A stretch of DNA of 64,000 nucleotides from contig NZ_CP034783.1 of the NCBI RefSeq assembly GCF_006094435.1, positions 1-64,000 on the forward strand, given 5' to 3'. The notes under the pieces were generated by a model. It ran no database searches and was not told the origin of the DNA. It was given only the letters and a program-made list of their open reading frames with translations. Made by a program: the position numbers and the translations under genes. Source of the stretch: Pseudomonas sp. MPC6. Lineage in GTDB: Bacteria > Pseudomonadota > Gammaproteobacteria > Pseudomonadales > Pseudomonadaceae. Positions 29,693 through 40,025 of the stretch are shown here, piece by piece (within the stretch, counting starts at the first letter, position 1; each line of letters opens with the position of its first letter).

Positions 29693-29720
29693 AAATACCC
29701 CCATTCAAGGGGGTATTTAC
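29693..29720 (-). terminator. Probable terminator of the DUF4870 gene
   Basis: Stem AAATACCCCC/GGGGGTATTT with loop ATTCAA. On the minus strand the T-rich tail is TTTGCTTTT. It lies 84 bases past the DUF4870 stop, so it is likely but not certain. Confidence 0.6.
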
Positions 29721-29803
29721 TTTAATTGGCAAACCGGGCTGACGGCCTGTTAAACGCACTGGCTTTTAGTGGGTGAGGGTTTGATACCCTGAGACGTTGA
29801 ATA

Positions 29804-30172
29804 TTATTTGATCAGGCGCCACGTGAACGGGTAGCGATACGGAAACCCTTCATTAGCTTTCACCCCGGCAATAATCGTCAGCACCACCGCACCAATCGCC
29901 ACCAGCCCGATCAGGAAGAACCCGACGACCACCACCATCAGCAAGATGGAAAGGCCGGTGGCAATCGCGACGGTGATCTGGAAGTTCAGCGCCTCCTTGC
30001 CCTGCGCATCGATAAACGGGTCCGTCTCGCGCTTCATCTGCCACAGAACCAGCGGGCCGATCAGCGTTCCGAACGGAATCCAGACCCCCAACAAGGCGGA
30101 CAGGTGACAAAACATCGCCCATTGCCGAACCTCTTTGCTCGGCGTGGGTAGCAGCTGTTGCTCGTCACTCAT
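29804..30172 (-). CDS. DUF4870 (Tic20-like) membrane protein
   Basis: A 122-residue inner-membrane protein with about three hydrophobic segments (MFCHLSALLGVWIPFGTLIGPL; a middle helix ending GLSILLMVVVVGFFLIG; and VLTIIAGVKANEG). The KEALNFQ motif between them is the DUF4870 hallmark. No function is established. It lies just downstream of rph on the same strand (29-base gap), as PA5333 does. Confidence 0.88.
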   Translation of the reverse strand: MSDEQQLLPTPSKEVRQWAMFCHLSALLGVWIPFGTLIGPLVLWQMKRETDPFIDAQGKEALNFQITVAIATGLSILLMVVVVGFFLIGLVAIGAVVLTIIAGVKANEGFPYRYPFTWRLIK

Positions 30173-30201
30173 AACGCCCTCCTTGCCTGGATCGGGTTCG
30201 A

Positions 30202-30924
30202 TCAGTCGGCCAGTGCAGCCTTCTGCAGCTCGAAGATTTCGCTCATGCCTTTCTTCGCCAGTTCCAGCATGGCGTTCAGCTCTTCAGGCTGGAACGGCGC
30301 GCCTTCGGCAGTGCCCTGTACTTCGATGAAGCCGCCGGTGCTAGTCATCACCACGTTCAGGTCGGTCTCGGCAGCCGAGTCCTCGAGGTAGTCGAGGTCG
30401 AGCACTGGCTCGCCTTGATACATGCCCACCGAAACAGCAGCGATCATCTGCTTGAGCGGGTCGCCGCCTTTCAGGCCGCCGCGCTTCTTGATCACTTTCA
30501 GGGCGTCGACCAGTGCAACCATGGCACCGGTGATGGACGCTGTGCGGGTGCCGCCGTCAGCCTGGATCACGTCGCAGTCGACGTACAGGGTGACGTCGCC
30601 CAGCTTGGACATGTCCAGCGAAGCGCGCAGGGAACGACCGATCAGACGCTGGATTTCCAGGGTGCGACCGCCTTGCTTGCCACGGCTCGCTTCACGCTGG
30701 TTACGCTCGCCGGTGGCGCGCGGCAGCATGCCGTACTCGGCGGTCAGCCAACCCTGGCCCTGGCCCTTGAGGAACCGCGGCACGCCGTTCTCGACGCTGA
30801 CGGTGCAGATGACTTTGGTATCACCGAACTCGACCAGTACAGATCCCTCGGCGTGTTTGGTGTAGTTGCGGGTAATGCGGATCGAGCGGAGCTGATCGGC
30901 AGCGCGACCACTTGGACGTTTCAT
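30202..30924 (-). CDS. rph: Ribonuclease PH
   Basis: Phosphate-dependent 3' exoribonuclease that trims tRNA precursors. The 240-residue protein begins [21 protein letters not shown] and contains [15 protein letters not shown] [19 protein letters not shown] and [19 protein letters not shown]. Unlike E. coli K-12, the frame is intact. The open frame extends well beyond the start, but the ATG at 30924 is the family start with AGGGAA-like SD nearby. It is divergent from yicC. Confidence 0.96.
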   Translation of the reverse strand: MKRPSGRAADQLRSIRITRNYTKHAEGSVLVEFGDTKVICTVSVENGVPRFLKGQGQGWLTAEYGMLPRATGERNQREASRGKQGGRTLEIQRLIGRSLRASLDMSKLGDVTLYVDCDVIQADGGTRTASITGAMVALVDALKVIKKRGGLKGGDPLKQMIAAVSVGMYQGEPVLDLDYLEDSAAETDLNVVMTSTGGFIEVQGTAEGAPFQPEELNAMLELAKKGMSEIFELQKAALAD

Positions 30925-31192
30925 AGGGAATACCTGTACGGGGACGGAAAACTGCGGAGCATTATAGAGCCGTGGGCCGCGCGTGGGCACTTCTAAAAAA
31001 ATCAGCCGACGACTGAAGGCCCGCAATAGAGCATAACCGACGGCCTGCAGCTCTTTGTCACACGGTGTGTTTGGGCGCATCCACCCCACTGCGCTACAAT
31101 CCTGCGCCTTTGCTGCCTCTGGGCATACATTCATATTGATCGGGTCCGCGAAACCTTTGGTGACGCATGAACCTGAATTGCGAGGTACCTCC

Positions 31193-32056
31193 ATGGTGCA
31201 CAGCATGACCGCCTTCGCCCGCGTCGAGAAAGCCGGTGCCCAAGGCACCCTGAGCTGGGAACTGCGCTCGGTCAACAGCCGCTACCTGGAGCCGCACTTG
31301 CGTCTGCCGGAATCGTTTCGCGACCTCGAAGGCGCGGTCCGCGAAGCGCTACGCCAGGGCATCTCCCGCGGCAAGCTCGAGTGCACCCTGCGCTTCACCG
31401 AAGAAAACACCGACAAACCCCTGCAAGTGGACCGCGAGCGCGCCGCGCAATTGGTCGCGGCTGCCGAGGCCATCGCGGGCCTGATCAAGAATCCGGCCGC
31501 ACTCAATCCGCTGGAAGTCCTGGCCTGGCCCGGCGTACTGGTGGGCGATGCCACCGACCCGCAAGCCTTGAGTGCCGAAGCACTGACGCTGTTCAACGAA
31601 GGTTTGAAAGAGCTCAAGGCCGGCCGCGAGCGCGAAGGCGCGGAGCTGGCGCGATTGATCAACGAGCGCCTGACGTCCATTGAAGAAGACGTGGTGACCC
31701 TGCGTGTACTGGTCCCGCAGATGCTCGCCGCCCAGCGCCAGAGAGTCCTCGACCGCTTTGCCGACATGAAAGCCGAAATGGACCCGCAGCGCCTGGAGCA
31801 GGAAATGGTCATGCTCGCTCAGAAGAGCGACGTCGCCGAAGAACTGGACCGCCTGAGCACTCACATCATCGAAGTTCGCCGGGTGCTCAAGTCCGGCGGT
31901 GCTGCCGGGCGGCGCCTGGACTTCCTGATGCAGGAGCTCAACCGCGAAGCCAATACATTGGGCTCCAAAGCCTTCGACCCGCGCAGCACCCAGGCGGCGG
32001 TCAACCTCAAGGTGTTGATCGAGCAGATGCGCGAACAAGTGCAGAATATTGAGTAA
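31193..32056 (+). CDS. yicC: YicC-family endoribonuclease
   Basis: A 287-residue protein of the YicC/YloC family, recently shown in other bacteria to be endoribonucleases acting in RNA turnover. Signatures are [15 protein letters not shown] at the start, [11 protein letters not shown], and the C-terminal [22 protein letters not shown]. The ATG at 31193 was chosen although the frame is open upstream. The gene is 12 bases before gmk, so the two form an operon; rph is divergent. The yicC-gmk-rpoZ-spoT order is widely conserved. Confidence 0.93.
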   Translation: MVHSMTAFARVEKAGAQGTLSWELRSVNSRYLEPHLRLPESFRDLEGAVREALRQGISRGKLECTLRFTEENTDKPLQVDRERAAQLVAAAEAIAGLIKNPAALNPLEVLAWPGVLVGDATDPQALSAEALTLFNEGLKELKAGREREGAELARLINERLTSIEEDVVTLRVLVPQMLAAQRQRVLDRFADMKAEMDPQRLEQEMVMLAQKSDVAEELDRLSTHIIEVRRVLKSGGAAGRRLDFLMQELNREANTLGSKAFDPRSTQAAVNLKVLIEQMREQVQNIE

Positions 32057-32689
<633 letters not shown>

Positions 32690-32756
32690 ACAGCACTTCC
32701 CAAAAGTGCTTCAAGGGCTTTACATTGGCACTTATAGCGCGTTGAAGAGTCTGGTC

Positions 32757-32793
32757 AAAAAATCAGCGCTTCCCTAAACGCTGGTGATTTTTT
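32757..32793 (+). terminator. Terminator between gmk and rpoZ
   Basis: AAAAAATC-AGCG pairs with CGCT-GGT(bulge)-GATTTTTT around a 10-base loop. The T-run makes it a plausible intrinsic terminator, implying that rpoZ has its own promoter in the remaining 60 bases. Confidence 0.65.
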
Positions 32794-32856
32794 AAACTGT
32801 CGAGTCCGCTCGCCCAACCGGGCAGCGCGCATATTGCATTCGCTCCGAGGAATACC

Positions 32857-33120
32857 ATGGCCCGCGTAACCGTTGAAGATTGCCTAAACCACGTGGAAAA
32901 CCGCTTTGAGCTGGTCATGCTGTCTACCAAGCGTGCCCGTCAACTGGCCACCGGCGGCAAAGAGCCCCTGGTTCAGTGGGAAAACGACAAGCCTACCGTT
33001 GTAGCCTTGCGTGAAATCGCTGAAGGCCTGATGAGCTACGAGTTCATCGCCAATGCTGAAATCGTCGAAGACGAACCGCTGTTCGCAGCGTTCGAGGACG
33101 AGTCCAACGAGGCCGTCTAA
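32857..33120 (+). CDS. rpoZ: RNA polymerase omega subunit
   Basis: An 87-residue subunit that aids assembly of RNA polymerase and forms part of a ppGpp site. It begins [22 protein letters not shown], with the conserved [17 protein letters not shown]. It is followed by spoT after 56 bases, probably one operon, linking the ppGpp receptor to its synthetase/hydrolase. Confidence 0.97.
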   Translation: MARVTVEDCLNHVENRFELVMLSTKRARQLATGGKEPLVQWENDKPTVVALREIAEGLMSYEFIANAEIVEDEPLFAAFEDESNEAV

Positions 33121-33176
33121 GCCATGCCTGGTCGACGTAGCACGGCGCGGGGTCACAACGAACGGCAGGATTTATC

Positions 33177-35282
33177 ATGCCGAGCATAGACGCCCTCGCC
33201 GCTCGCTTATCGACCTACCTCGGCAAGGACCAGGTCAACCTGGTCCGCCGAGCGTACTTCTACGCCGAACAAGCCCACGACGGCCAACGCCGCCGTAGCG
33301 GTGAGGCGTACGTCACGCATCCTCTTGCGGTGGCGAATATTCTTGCCGACATGCACATGGACCATCAGAGCTTGATGGCAGCCATGCTGCATGACGTGAT
33401 CGAAGACACCGGGATTGCCAAGGAAGCGCTGCAGGCGCAGTTTGGCGAAACCGTGGCCGAACTGGTCGACGGGGTCAGCAAACTGACCCAGATGAACTTC
33501 GAGACCAAAGCCGAAGCCCAGGCCGAAAACTTCCAGAAAATGGCCATGGCCATGGCCCGCGACATTCGCGTGATCCTGGTCAAGCTGGCCGACCGCCTGC
33601 ACAACATGCGCACCCTGGAAGTGCTGTCCGGCGAAAAGCGCCGACGGATCGCCAAGGAAACCCTGGAAATCTATGCACCCATCGCCAACCGGCTGGGCAT
33701 GCACGCCATCCGCATAGAATTCGAGGACCTCGGCTTCAAGGCCATGCACCCGATGCGTTCCGCGCGGATCTACCAGGCGGTCAAGCGCGCCCGGGGCAAC
33801 CGCAAGGAAATCGTCAACAAGATCGAGGAATCCCTCAGCCACTGCCTGGCCATCGACGGCATTCAGGGCGAGGTCAGCGGTCGTCAGAAACACCTCTACG
33901 GCATCTACAAGAAAATGCGCGGCAAGCGTCGGGCCTTCAACGAGATCATGGACGTCTATGCGTTCCGGATCATCGTCGACAAGGTCGATACCTGCTACCG
34001 CGTGCTGGGTGCTGTGCATAATTTGTACAAACCGTTGCCGGGGCGTTTCAAGGATTACATCGCGATCCCCAAGGCCAACGGCTATCAGTCGCTGCACACC
34101 ACGTTGTTCGGCATGCACGGTGTTCCGATCGAAATTCAGATCCGCACCCGTGAAATGGAAGAGATGGCCAACAACGGCATCGCCGCCCATTGGCTGTATA
34201 AATCCAGCGGCGACGAGCAGCCCAAAGGCACTCACGCCCGCGCCCGCCAGTGGGTCAAAGGCGTGCTGGAGATGCAGCAACGCGCCGGCAACTCGCTGGA
34301 ATTCATCGAGAGCGTGAAGATCGACCTGTTCCCGGACGAGGTCTACGTGTTCACGCCCAAGGGCCGGATCATGGAGTTGCCCAAAGGCTCCACCGCGGTC
34401 GACTTCGCTTACGCGGTGCACACCGACGTGGGCAACAGCTGCATCGCCTGCCGGATCAATCGTCGTCTCGCACCGCTGTCCGAACCGCTGCAAAGCGGCT
34501 CCACGGTCGAGATCGTCAGCGCCCCCGGCGCTCGGCCGAATCCGGCATGGCTGAACTTCGTGGTGACCGGCAAGGCGCGTACCCACATCCGCCATGCGCT
34601 GAAGCTGCAACGCCGCTCCGAGTCCATCAGCCTGGGTGAACGCCTGCTGAACAAGGTCCTCAACGGTTTCGACAGCTCCCTGGACAATGTCCCGGGCGAG
34701 CGCGTCAAGGCGATGCTCACCGAGTACCGCCTGGAATTGATCGAAGACCTGCTCGAAGACATCGGCCTGGGCAATCGCATGGCCTATGTCGTCGCCCGTC
34801 GCCTGCTCGGTGAAGGCGAACAGCTGCCCAGCGCAGAAGGTCCGCTGGCGATTCGCGGCACCGAAGGCCTGGTGCTCAGCTATGCCAAATGCTGCACGCC
34901 AATCCCGGGCGACCCGATTGTCGGCCACCTGTCCGCAGGCAAAGGCATGGTCGTGCACCTGGACAACTGCCGCAACATCAGCGAAATCCGTCACAACCCG
35001 GAAAAATGCATCCAGCTCTCGTGGGCCAAGGATGTCACCGGCGAATTCAACGTCGAACTGCGCGTCGAACTGGAACACCAGCGTGGCCTGATTGCCCTGC
35101 TGGCCAGTAGCGTCAACGCCGCCGACGGCAATATCGAAAAAATCAGCATGGACGAACGCGATGGTCGCATCAGCGTGGTCCAACTGGTGGTCAGCGTGCA
35201 CGACCGCGTGCACCTGGCCCGCGTGATCAAGAAACTGCGCGCCCTGACCGGGGTGATCCGCATCACCCGCATGCGTGCGTAG
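33177..35282 (+). CDS. spoT: Bifunctional (p)ppGpp synthetase/hydrolase SpoT
   Basis: Makes and degrades the alarmone (p)ppGpp. 701 residues: an HD hydrolase domain (about 20-170, motif HDVIEDT) with intact metal ligands, a RelA/SpoT synthetase domain (about 230-340; DVYAFRIIVD, PKANGYQSLHT), a TGS domain (about 380-445; YVFTPKGRIMELPKGSTAVDFAYAVH), and a C-terminal ACT domain (about 625-700). It follows rpoZ and precedes ridA by 24 bases. Confidence 0.97.
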   Translation: MPSIDALAARLSTYLGKDQVNLVRRAYFYAEQAHDGQRRRSGEAYVTHPLAVANILADMHMDHQSLMAAMLHDVIEDTGIAKEALQAQFGETVAELVDGVSKLTQMNFETKAEAQAENFQKMAMAMARDIRVILVKLADRLHNMRTLEVLSGEKRRRIAKETLEIYAPIANRLGMHAIRIEFEDLGFKAMHPMRSARIYQAVKRARGNRKEIVNKIEESLSHCLAIDGIQGEVSGRQKHLYGIYKKMRGKRRAFNEIMDVYAFRIIVDKVDTCYRVLGAVHNLYKPLPGRFKDYIAIPKANGYQSLHTTLFGMHGVPIEIQIRTREMEEMANNGIAAHWLYKSSGDEQPKGTHARARQWVKGVLEMQQRAGNSLEFIESVKIDLFPDEVYVFTPKGRIMELPKGSTAVDFAYAVHTDVGNSCIACRINRRLAPLSEPLQSGSTVEIVSAPGARPNPAWLNFVVTGKARTHIRHALKLQRRSESISLGERLLNKVLNGFDSSLDNVPGERVKAMLTEYRLELIEDLLEDIGLGNRMAYVVARRLLGEGEQLPSAEGPLAIRGTEGLVLSYAKCCTPIPGDPIVGHLSAGKGMVVHLDNCRNISEIRHNPEKCIQLSWAKDVTGEFNVELRVELEHQRGLIALLASSVNAADGNIEKISMDERDGRISVVQLVVSVHDRVHLARVIKKLRALTGVIRITRMRA

Positions 35283-35306
35283 CCCATCCATTACAAGGAG
35301 TCATTC

Positions 35307-35687
35307 ATGACCAAGACTGTTATCACCAGCGACAAGGCCCCGGCCGCCATCGGCACTTACTCCCAGGCGATCAAGGCTGGCAACACCGTCTACATGTCGG
35401 GCCAGATTCCCCTGGACCCAAAAACCATGGAACTGGTCGAAGGCTTCGAAGCCCAGACCGTCCAGGTGTTCGAGAACCTCAAGGCCGTGGCCGAAGCCGC
35501 CGGCGGTTCGTTCAAGGACATCGTCAAACTGAACATCTTCCTCACCGACCTGAGCCACTTCGCCAAGGTCAACGAGATCATGGGCAAGTACTTCGACCAG
35601 CCTTACCCTGCCCGCGCCGCCATCGGCGTCGCCGCCCTGCCGAAGGGTTCGCAGGTCGAAATGGATGCCATCCTGGTCATCGAGTAA
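35307..35687 (+). CDS. ridA: Reactive intermediate/imine deaminase RidA
   Basis: A 126-residue canonical RidA that hydrolyses 2-aminoacrylate formed by PLP enzymes. It has [27 protein letters not shown], the key arginine in [14 protein letters not shown], and the C-terminal [15 protein letters not shown] lies before the ATG. It is part of the spoT transcription unit by spacing. This is the second Rid-family protein in the window (the other is in the dad cluster). Confidence 0.95.
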   Translation: MTKTVITSDKAPAAIGTYSQAIKAGNTVYMSGQIPLDPKTMELVEGFEAQTVQVFENLKAVAEAAGGSFKDIVKLNIFLTDLSHFAKVNEIMGKYFDQPYPARAAIGVAALPKGSQVEMDAILVIE

Positions 35688-35761
35688 ATGCGCACGGCGC
35701 AGCCTTCTCCAGGCTGCGCCGCTGATGCTGCAAAAAGAAGCGTTCTGAAAGGATTCCACCC

Positions 35762-36502
35762 ATGCGCCACGCGCTAGCTCTTTCGCTGCTCGCCCTACTC
35801 TTGGGCGGTTGTGCCAGCAACCCTGCCGACCGTGACATCAGCGGCACTTGGATCAACCAGGTGGCGATCGATGCTGCATCCAGAGGCGGTCCCCTGCGTG
35901 AAGCGCTCCAGGCCTATGGCCCGAACCTGGAGTGGGACGTCAACACCAAGGCCGCTCAGGCCCGCTACACCAACGGTTTTGAAAACGTCGACGGCAAGCT
36001 GCTGGGCGAAAAATCCGGCGCCTGGAAAGTCGACTTTTATGGCAGCGCCGGTAGTGAGCTCAAGCGCGATGGCAAACAATTGAGTCAGGCCGCCAGCGAG
36101 AACGAGCCGGAACAGGTCTTCGACCGCGCACAGGTTCAGGTGCCGGACGGCGCACCGCTGGGCGCCAGTTTCGAGCGCGCGCTGTACTCCTCTTATTTGG
36201 GAGGCAGCTGGAAAGTCGTCAACGGGCCCGGTGAGGGCAACACTGTGCAATTTCAGGCCGACGGCCAGATAGCCGGCCTGCCCGGTGCCGATCGTTATGC
36301 CCTCTGCCTGGCTGGCGATTGCGCTTCAATGAGCGGCGGCAATGACAACATGTGGCTGCAACTGAACGGCCAGGGCAACACCTGGATCTTTGCTCGTAAA
36401 GGCAAAGAACTGGAAATTCTCCAGGCTGTGAATACGGCGCAGACGGACGAAATGCCTCAGTTCACGCCGGGTGAGCGCAAGTGGTTGCTCGAGAAGCAGT
36501 GA
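35762..36502 (+). CDS. Hypothetical lipoprotein
   Basis: A 246-residue protein with a lipoprotein signal (LLALLLGGCAS; lipid cysteine about residue 18), so it is probably outer-membrane or periplasmic. The mature part has no domain I recognise; the repeated pattern of ISGTWIN and LGGSWKVVNGPGEGNTVQF suggests a beta-rich lipocalin-like fold. It follows ridA after 74 bases that contain a hairpin (GGCGCAGCC/GGCTGCGCC) without a T-run. Function unknown. Confidence 0.8.
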   Translation: MRHALALSLLALLLGGCASNPADRDISGTWINQVAIDAASRGGPLREALQAYGPNLEWDVNTKAAQARYTNGFENVDGKLLGEKSGAWKVDFYGSAGSELKRDGKQLSQAASENEPEQVFDRAQVQVPDGAPLGASFERALYSSYLGGSWKVVNGPGEGNTVQFQADGQIAGLPGADRYALCLAGDCASMSGGNDNMWLQLNGQGNTWIFARKGKELEILQAVNTAQTDEMPQFTPGERKWLLEKQ

Positions 36503-36529
36503 CCCGGTCTCACAGCCAACGCATGACAA

Positions 36530-36620
36530 TGTAGGAGCCGGCTTGCCGGCGAAGGGGCCGTAACATTCAACATCACTGTTGACTGATACACCGCCTTCGC
36601 CGGCAAGCCGGCTCCTACAG
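36530..36620. repeat. Paired inverted REP element
   Basis: TGTAGGAGCCGGCTTGCCGGCGAAG and its inverted copy lie between the convergent lipoprotein and SDR genes. Confidence 0.9.
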
Positions 36621-36640
36621 GTGTTTTGAATGTCCGCAGG

Positions 36641-37498
36641 TCAGCAGCGACCTTCGAGAATCGCGGCATACCCTTCGCGATAGCTTGGATACTTCGGCAT
36701 CCACCCCAACGCCTTTACCCGGGCATTGCTGCACTGCTTGCTGCCCGTACGACGCACGCTCGCATCCTCAGCCCACTCCGTCACGCCCAGATACTCACGC
36801 AGCCAGCCCACCACTTCCGCCAGGGGTGCAGGGGCGTCGTCCACGCCGATATAAACGTCATCCAGCCCCACACCGCGTCGATCCGCCTCCAGCAGATACG
36901 CCAACAGCCCCGCCGCGTCGTCGACGTGAATCCGGTTGCCATACAACGGCGGCTCGATCGCCACGCGATACCCTCGACGAACCTGGGTCAACAGCCACTC
37001 ACGGCCTGGACCATAAATGCCGGTCAGGCGCACGATGCTGGCGGGGATCCCGCTCTGCAGCGCCACTTGCTCTGCTTCCAGCATCAAACGGCCTGAGTAG
37101 CCTGCCGCAATAGTCGGCGAAGTCTCATCCACCCACTCCCCCTCCTGCTGACCGTAAACGCTGCTGCTGGACACAAATAGCACCCGCTTTGGCTGCTGGC
37201 CATGCTGCTGCAACCAGCCCAGCACATGCTGCAAACCCTCGACATAGGCGGCGCGATAGCCCGCTTCGTCATGGTCGGTGGCGGCAGCGCTGTACACCAG
37301 ATAGTCCAGCGGCCCCATGGGCCAGTCAGCCGGACACTGCTCGCTGAACAAGTCACCGGCAACTCCGATGACCCCGGCCGGCAGCCGCGACACACTGCGT
37401 CGCAGACCATAAACCTGCCATCGTTCGGCCAGCAATTGCGTGGCCAGACGGCTGCCGACATCACCGCAGCCGGCGATCAAAACAGAGGGCGCGGACAT
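36641..37498 (-). CDS. SDR-family NAD(P)-dependent oxidoreductase (YeeZ-like)
   Basis: An extended short-chain dehydrogenase of 285 residues. The Rossmann motif GCGDVGSRLATQLL lies near residues 10-23; the later VSSSSVYGQQEGEWVDETSP is typical of nucleotide-sugar epimerase-like SDRs. Substrate unknown. The ATG at 37498 (MSAPSVLIAGCGDVG) was chosen over a TTG one codon upstream; CAAAGGAGTTTTT-like sequence upstream supplies a ribosome site. It is divergent from exbB. Confidence 0.86.
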   Translation of the reverse strand: MSAPSVLIAGCGDVGSRLATQLLAERWQVYGLRRSVSRLPAGVIGVAGDLFSEQCPADWPMGPLDYLVYSAAATDHDEAGYRAAYVEGLQHVLGWLQQHGQQPKRVLFVSSSSVYGQQEGEWVDETSPTIAAGYSGRLMLEAEQVALQSGIPASIVRLTGIYGPGREWLLTQVRRGYRVAIEPPLYGNRIHVDDAAGLLAYLLEADRRGVGLDDVYIGVDDAPAPLAEVVGWLREYLGVTEWAEDASVRRTGSKQCSNARVKALGWMPKYPSYREGYAAILEGRC

Positions 37499-37687
37499 CA
37501 AAAAACTCCTTTCGCAAAGCTACAGACTAGCGCCGGCAGTGGACGAGCGGCTAGTAATGCAAGAAAAAAAGATACTCTATTACTTCTGTTAACAAGAATT
37601 ACTTGCAATAATGCCCGCCACTTTTGTTCTCGGCCTCACGAGGCCTGGAAGAGCATTTACCGATTTTCTTTCTCAGGTCCGGCCAGC

Positions 37688-38662
37688 ATGACACCCAATC
37701 AATTCCCCGCTTCGCCAACCAAACGACCTCGCGCCTGGAGCGCAGTGGCCGCCCTGCTGCTCAGCCTGATGCTGGCGCCAACTGCCGCTTTCGCTGACGC
37801 ACAAGCCCCAACAACCCCGGCCGCTACGGCTGCGGCACCCGCCGATCAAGCGCCAGCTGGCGCACCAGCCGTGACGCCAGCCGCGACTGACCCGGCCCAG
37901 GCGGTAGACAGCATCGCCGAAGACGCTCCTGAAGTCCTCGAAGCCGACAACACCCTCGGCATGGCCCACGACCTGTCGCCATGGGGCATGTACCAGAACG
38001 CCGACATCATCGTGAAAATCGTGATGATCGGCCTGGCCATCGCTTCGATCATCACCTGGACCATCTGGATCGCCAAGGGCTTCGAGCTGATGGGTGCCAA
38101 GCGTCGTCTGCGCACCGAGATCGTCCACCTGAAAAAAGCCACCACCCTTAAAGAAGCCAGCGTGACCGCCACCAAGGCTGGCACCCTGGCCAACCTGCTG
38201 GTCCACGATGCGCTGGAAGAGATGCGCCTGTCGACCAACAGCCGCGAGAAAGAAGGCATCAAGGAGCGCGTCGCCTTCCGCCTCGAACGCCTGGTGGCCG
38301 CCTGCGGTCGCAACATGAGCAGCGGCACCGGCGTACTCGCCACCATCGGTTCCACCGCGCCGTTCGTCGGCCTGTTCGGTACCGTGTGGGGCATCATGAA
38401 CAGCTTCATCGGCATCGCCAAAACCCAGACCACCAACCTCGCCGTCGTGGCGCCCGGCATTGCCGAAGCGCTGCTGGCGACTGCGTTGGGCCTGGTGGCC
38501 GCCATTCCGGCGGTGGTGATCTACAACGTGTTCGCCCGCTCCATCGCCGGTTACAAGGCGCAGGTATCCGACGCGTCGGCAGAAGTCCTGCTGCTGGTCA
38601 GCCGCGACCTGGACCACCAGCCTGAGCGCAGCTCGCAACCGCACATGGTGAAAGTGGGGTAA
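37688..38662 (+). CDS. exbB: TonB-system energiser ExbB
   Basis: Inner-membrane proton channel subunit that powers TonB. The 324-residue protein has a cleavable-looking signal (about 1-36), an alanine/proline-rich periplasmic extension to about 95, then three membrane helices (near 110-135, 225-250 and 265-290) with the conserved TVWGIMNSFIGIAKTQTTNLAVVAPGIAEAL motif. The extension makes it longer than E. coli ExbB (244). First gene of exbB-exbD-tonB; exbD starts 6 bases downstream. The AT-rich upstream region (37560-37620) resembles an iron-regulated promoter, but I could not define a Fur box. Confidence 0.94.
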   Translation: MTPNQFPASPTKRPRAWSAVAALLLSLMLAPTAAFADAQAPTTPAATAAAPADQAPAGAPAVTPAATDPAQAVDSIAEDAPEVLEADNTLGMAHDLSPWGMYQNADIIVKIVMIGLAIASIITWTIWIAKGFELMGAKRRLRTEIVHLKKATTLKEASVTATKAGTLANLLVHDALEEMRLSTNSREKEGIKERVAFRLERLVAACGRNMSSGTGVLATIGSTAPFVGLFGTVWGIMNSFIGIAKTQTTNLAVVAPGIAEALLATALGLVAAIPAVVIYNVFARSIAGYKAQVSDASAEVLLLVSRDLDHQPERSSQPHMVKVG

Positions 38663-38668
38663 TCGGCC

Positions 38669-39097
38669 ATGGGCCTGCATTTGAAAGAAGGCGCAGACGA
38701 CGATCTGGCCGAGAACCACGAAATCAACGTCACGCCGTTCATCGACGTGATGCTGGTGCTGTTGATCATCTTCATGGTGGCCGCGCCGTTGGCCACCGTG
38801 GACATCAAGGTCGACCTGCCCGCTTCCACCGCCAAACCGGCGCCACGGCCAGAAAAACCGGTGTTCCTCAGCGTGAAAGCTGACCAACGCCTGTTCCTCG
38901 GCGAACAAGAAGTGAAAGCCGACGCGCTCGGCGCCACGCTGGACGCCAGGACCCAGGGCAAGAAAGACACGACGATCTTCTTCCAGGCCGATAAAGGCGT
39001 GGACTACGGTGACCTGATGAGCGTGATGGACAACCTGCGCTCCGCCGGCTACTTGAAGGTCGGCCTGGTGGGACTCGAGACGGCAGTCAAGAAATGA
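38669..39097 (+). CDS. exbD: TonB-system protein ExbD
   Basis: A 142-residue single-pass partner of ExbB. The N-terminal cytoplasmic segment is followed by NVTPFIDVMLVLLIIFMVAAPL, holding the essential membrane aspartate (Asp in FIDVML), and a periplasmic domain. Its stop overlaps the tonB start by four bases (ATGA). Confidence 0.95.
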   Translation: MGLHLKEGADDDLAENHEINVTPFIDVMLVLLIIFMVAAPLATVDIKVDLPASTAKPAPRPEKPVFLSVKADQRLFLGEQEVKADALGATLDARTQGKKDTTIFFQADKGVDYGDLMSVMDNLRSAGYLKVGLVGLETAVKK

Positions 39098-39843
39098 TCA
39101 CGACGCGCCATAAGCTGACGCGTTACGGCGGGAGCCTGGCCGTGGTGCTGGGCGTCCATGCACTGGCCATTGCGCTGGCACTGAACTGGACCTCGCGCCC
39201 ACCGATCGAGTTGCCGCCGCAGGCGATGATGGTCGAGTTGGCGCCGATTCCGGCCCCGCCACCGCCGGCACCGCCCAAGGTGATAACGCCGCCACAGCCA
39301 CCCGCCCCGGTGGAAGAACTGCCAATCCCGAAACTGGCTGAAGCGCCGAAAGCCGAGATTGCCGTGCCGAAGCCGGTCAAACCCAAGCCCAAGCCTCAAC
39401 CGCCCAAGCCAGTAGAGAAAAAGCCGGAGCCGCCGAAGGAAAAACCTTCCGAGGAAAAACCGGCCGACACTCAACCGACCCAGGCACCGACGGAGAAATC
39501 CGCGCAACCGGCACCGGGCCCTTCGGCGGCGCAGCAAGCGGCCAAGGCCAGCTGGCAAGGCACCCTGCTCGCCCACCTGGCCAAGTACAAGAAGTACCCG
39601 GCCAGTGCCCAGGCGCGAGGCAAGGAAGGCTTGAACCGTCTGCGCTTTGTCGTGGATGGCGAAGGTAACGTGTTGTCGTTCGAACTGGTGGGCCGTTCCG
39701 GCAACGCCGATCTGGACCGGGCCACCCTGGAAATGATCCGCCGCGCCCAGCCGCTGCCCAAGCCACCGGCTGACATGTTGACCAATGGCGCCATCGAAAT
39801 CGTTGCACCCTTTGTTTACTCGCTGGAAAAGCGCCGGCGCTAA
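39094..39843 (+). CDS. tonB: Energy transducer TonB
   Basis: Links the proton-motive force to outer-membrane TonB-dependent receptors. 249 residues: an N-terminal membrane anchor (about 12-33), a long Pro/Lys/Glu-rich periplasmic spacer (about 45-145), and the C-terminal TonB domain with YPASAQARGKEGLNRLRF and LDRATLEMIRRAQPLPKPP. Translation is likely coupled to exbD. A terminator follows. Confidence 0.94.
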   Translation: MITTRHKLTRYGGSLAVVLGVHALAIALALNWTSRPPIELPPQAMMVELAPIPAPPPPAPPKVITPPQPPAPVEELPIPKLAEAPKAEIAVPKPVKPKPKPQPPKPVEKKPEPPKEKPSEEKPADTQPTQAPTEKSAQPAPGPSAAQQAAKASWQGTLLAHLAKYKKYPASAQARGKEGLNRLRFVVDGEGNVLSFELVGRSGNADLDRATLEMIRRAQPLPKPPADMLTNGAIEIVAPFVYSLEKRRR

Positions 39844-39859
39844 AACACCGCCGACCTAC

Positions 39860-39960
39860 TGCAGGAGCGAGCTTGCTCGCGAAGTAGGCGAACGATAACG
39901 CTCGAAACCTGAGACCCCGCGGCGGTCTCAGGTTTTTTCGCGAGCAAGCTCGCTCCTACG
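39860..39960. repeat. REP pair enclosing a terminator hairpin after tonB
   Basis: GCAGGAGCGAGCTTGCTCGCG and its inverted copy CGCGAGCAAGCTCGCTCCTACG flank an inner hairpin. Confidence 0.88.
39906..39938 (+). terminator. Intrinsic terminator of the exbB-exbD-tonB operon
   Basis: Stem AACCTGAGACC/GGTCTCAGGTT around a short CGCGG loop, ending in six T. It lies nested inside the REP pair. Confidence 0.9.
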
Positions 39961-40025
39961 TCTGATAACGTGCGTCTATCGATTGCAGCCGGTATGCTTG
40001 GCCCGCAACTTCATGGACGCTTGCT

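Larger units (their letters stand above)
29361..29803. other. AT-rich gap between gltS and the DUF4870 gene
   Basis: No gene seen. It contains the gltS leader with the AAGAATAA motif, a perfect 24-base palindrome at 29484-29507, a hairpin at 29693-29720, and otherwise AT-rich sequence unlike the flanking core genes. The gltS promoter must lie here. Confidence 0.6.

Noticed and set aside
33207..35291. 694-codon minus-strand frame opposite spoT
   Set aside because: It is antisense to spoT, which has all catalytic motifs. No ribosome site and no family match.
35698..35723. GC-rich hairpin GGCGCAGCC/GGCTGCGCC after ridA as a terminator
   Set aside because: No T-run follows on either strand, so it is not listed as an intrinsic terminator, though it may still stabilise the ridA mRNA end.
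37560..37625. Possible Fur box upstream of exbB
   Set aside because: The stretch is AT-rich and has ATTAC/ATAAT-like pieces, but agreement with the 19-base Fur consensus was too poor to call a site by eye.
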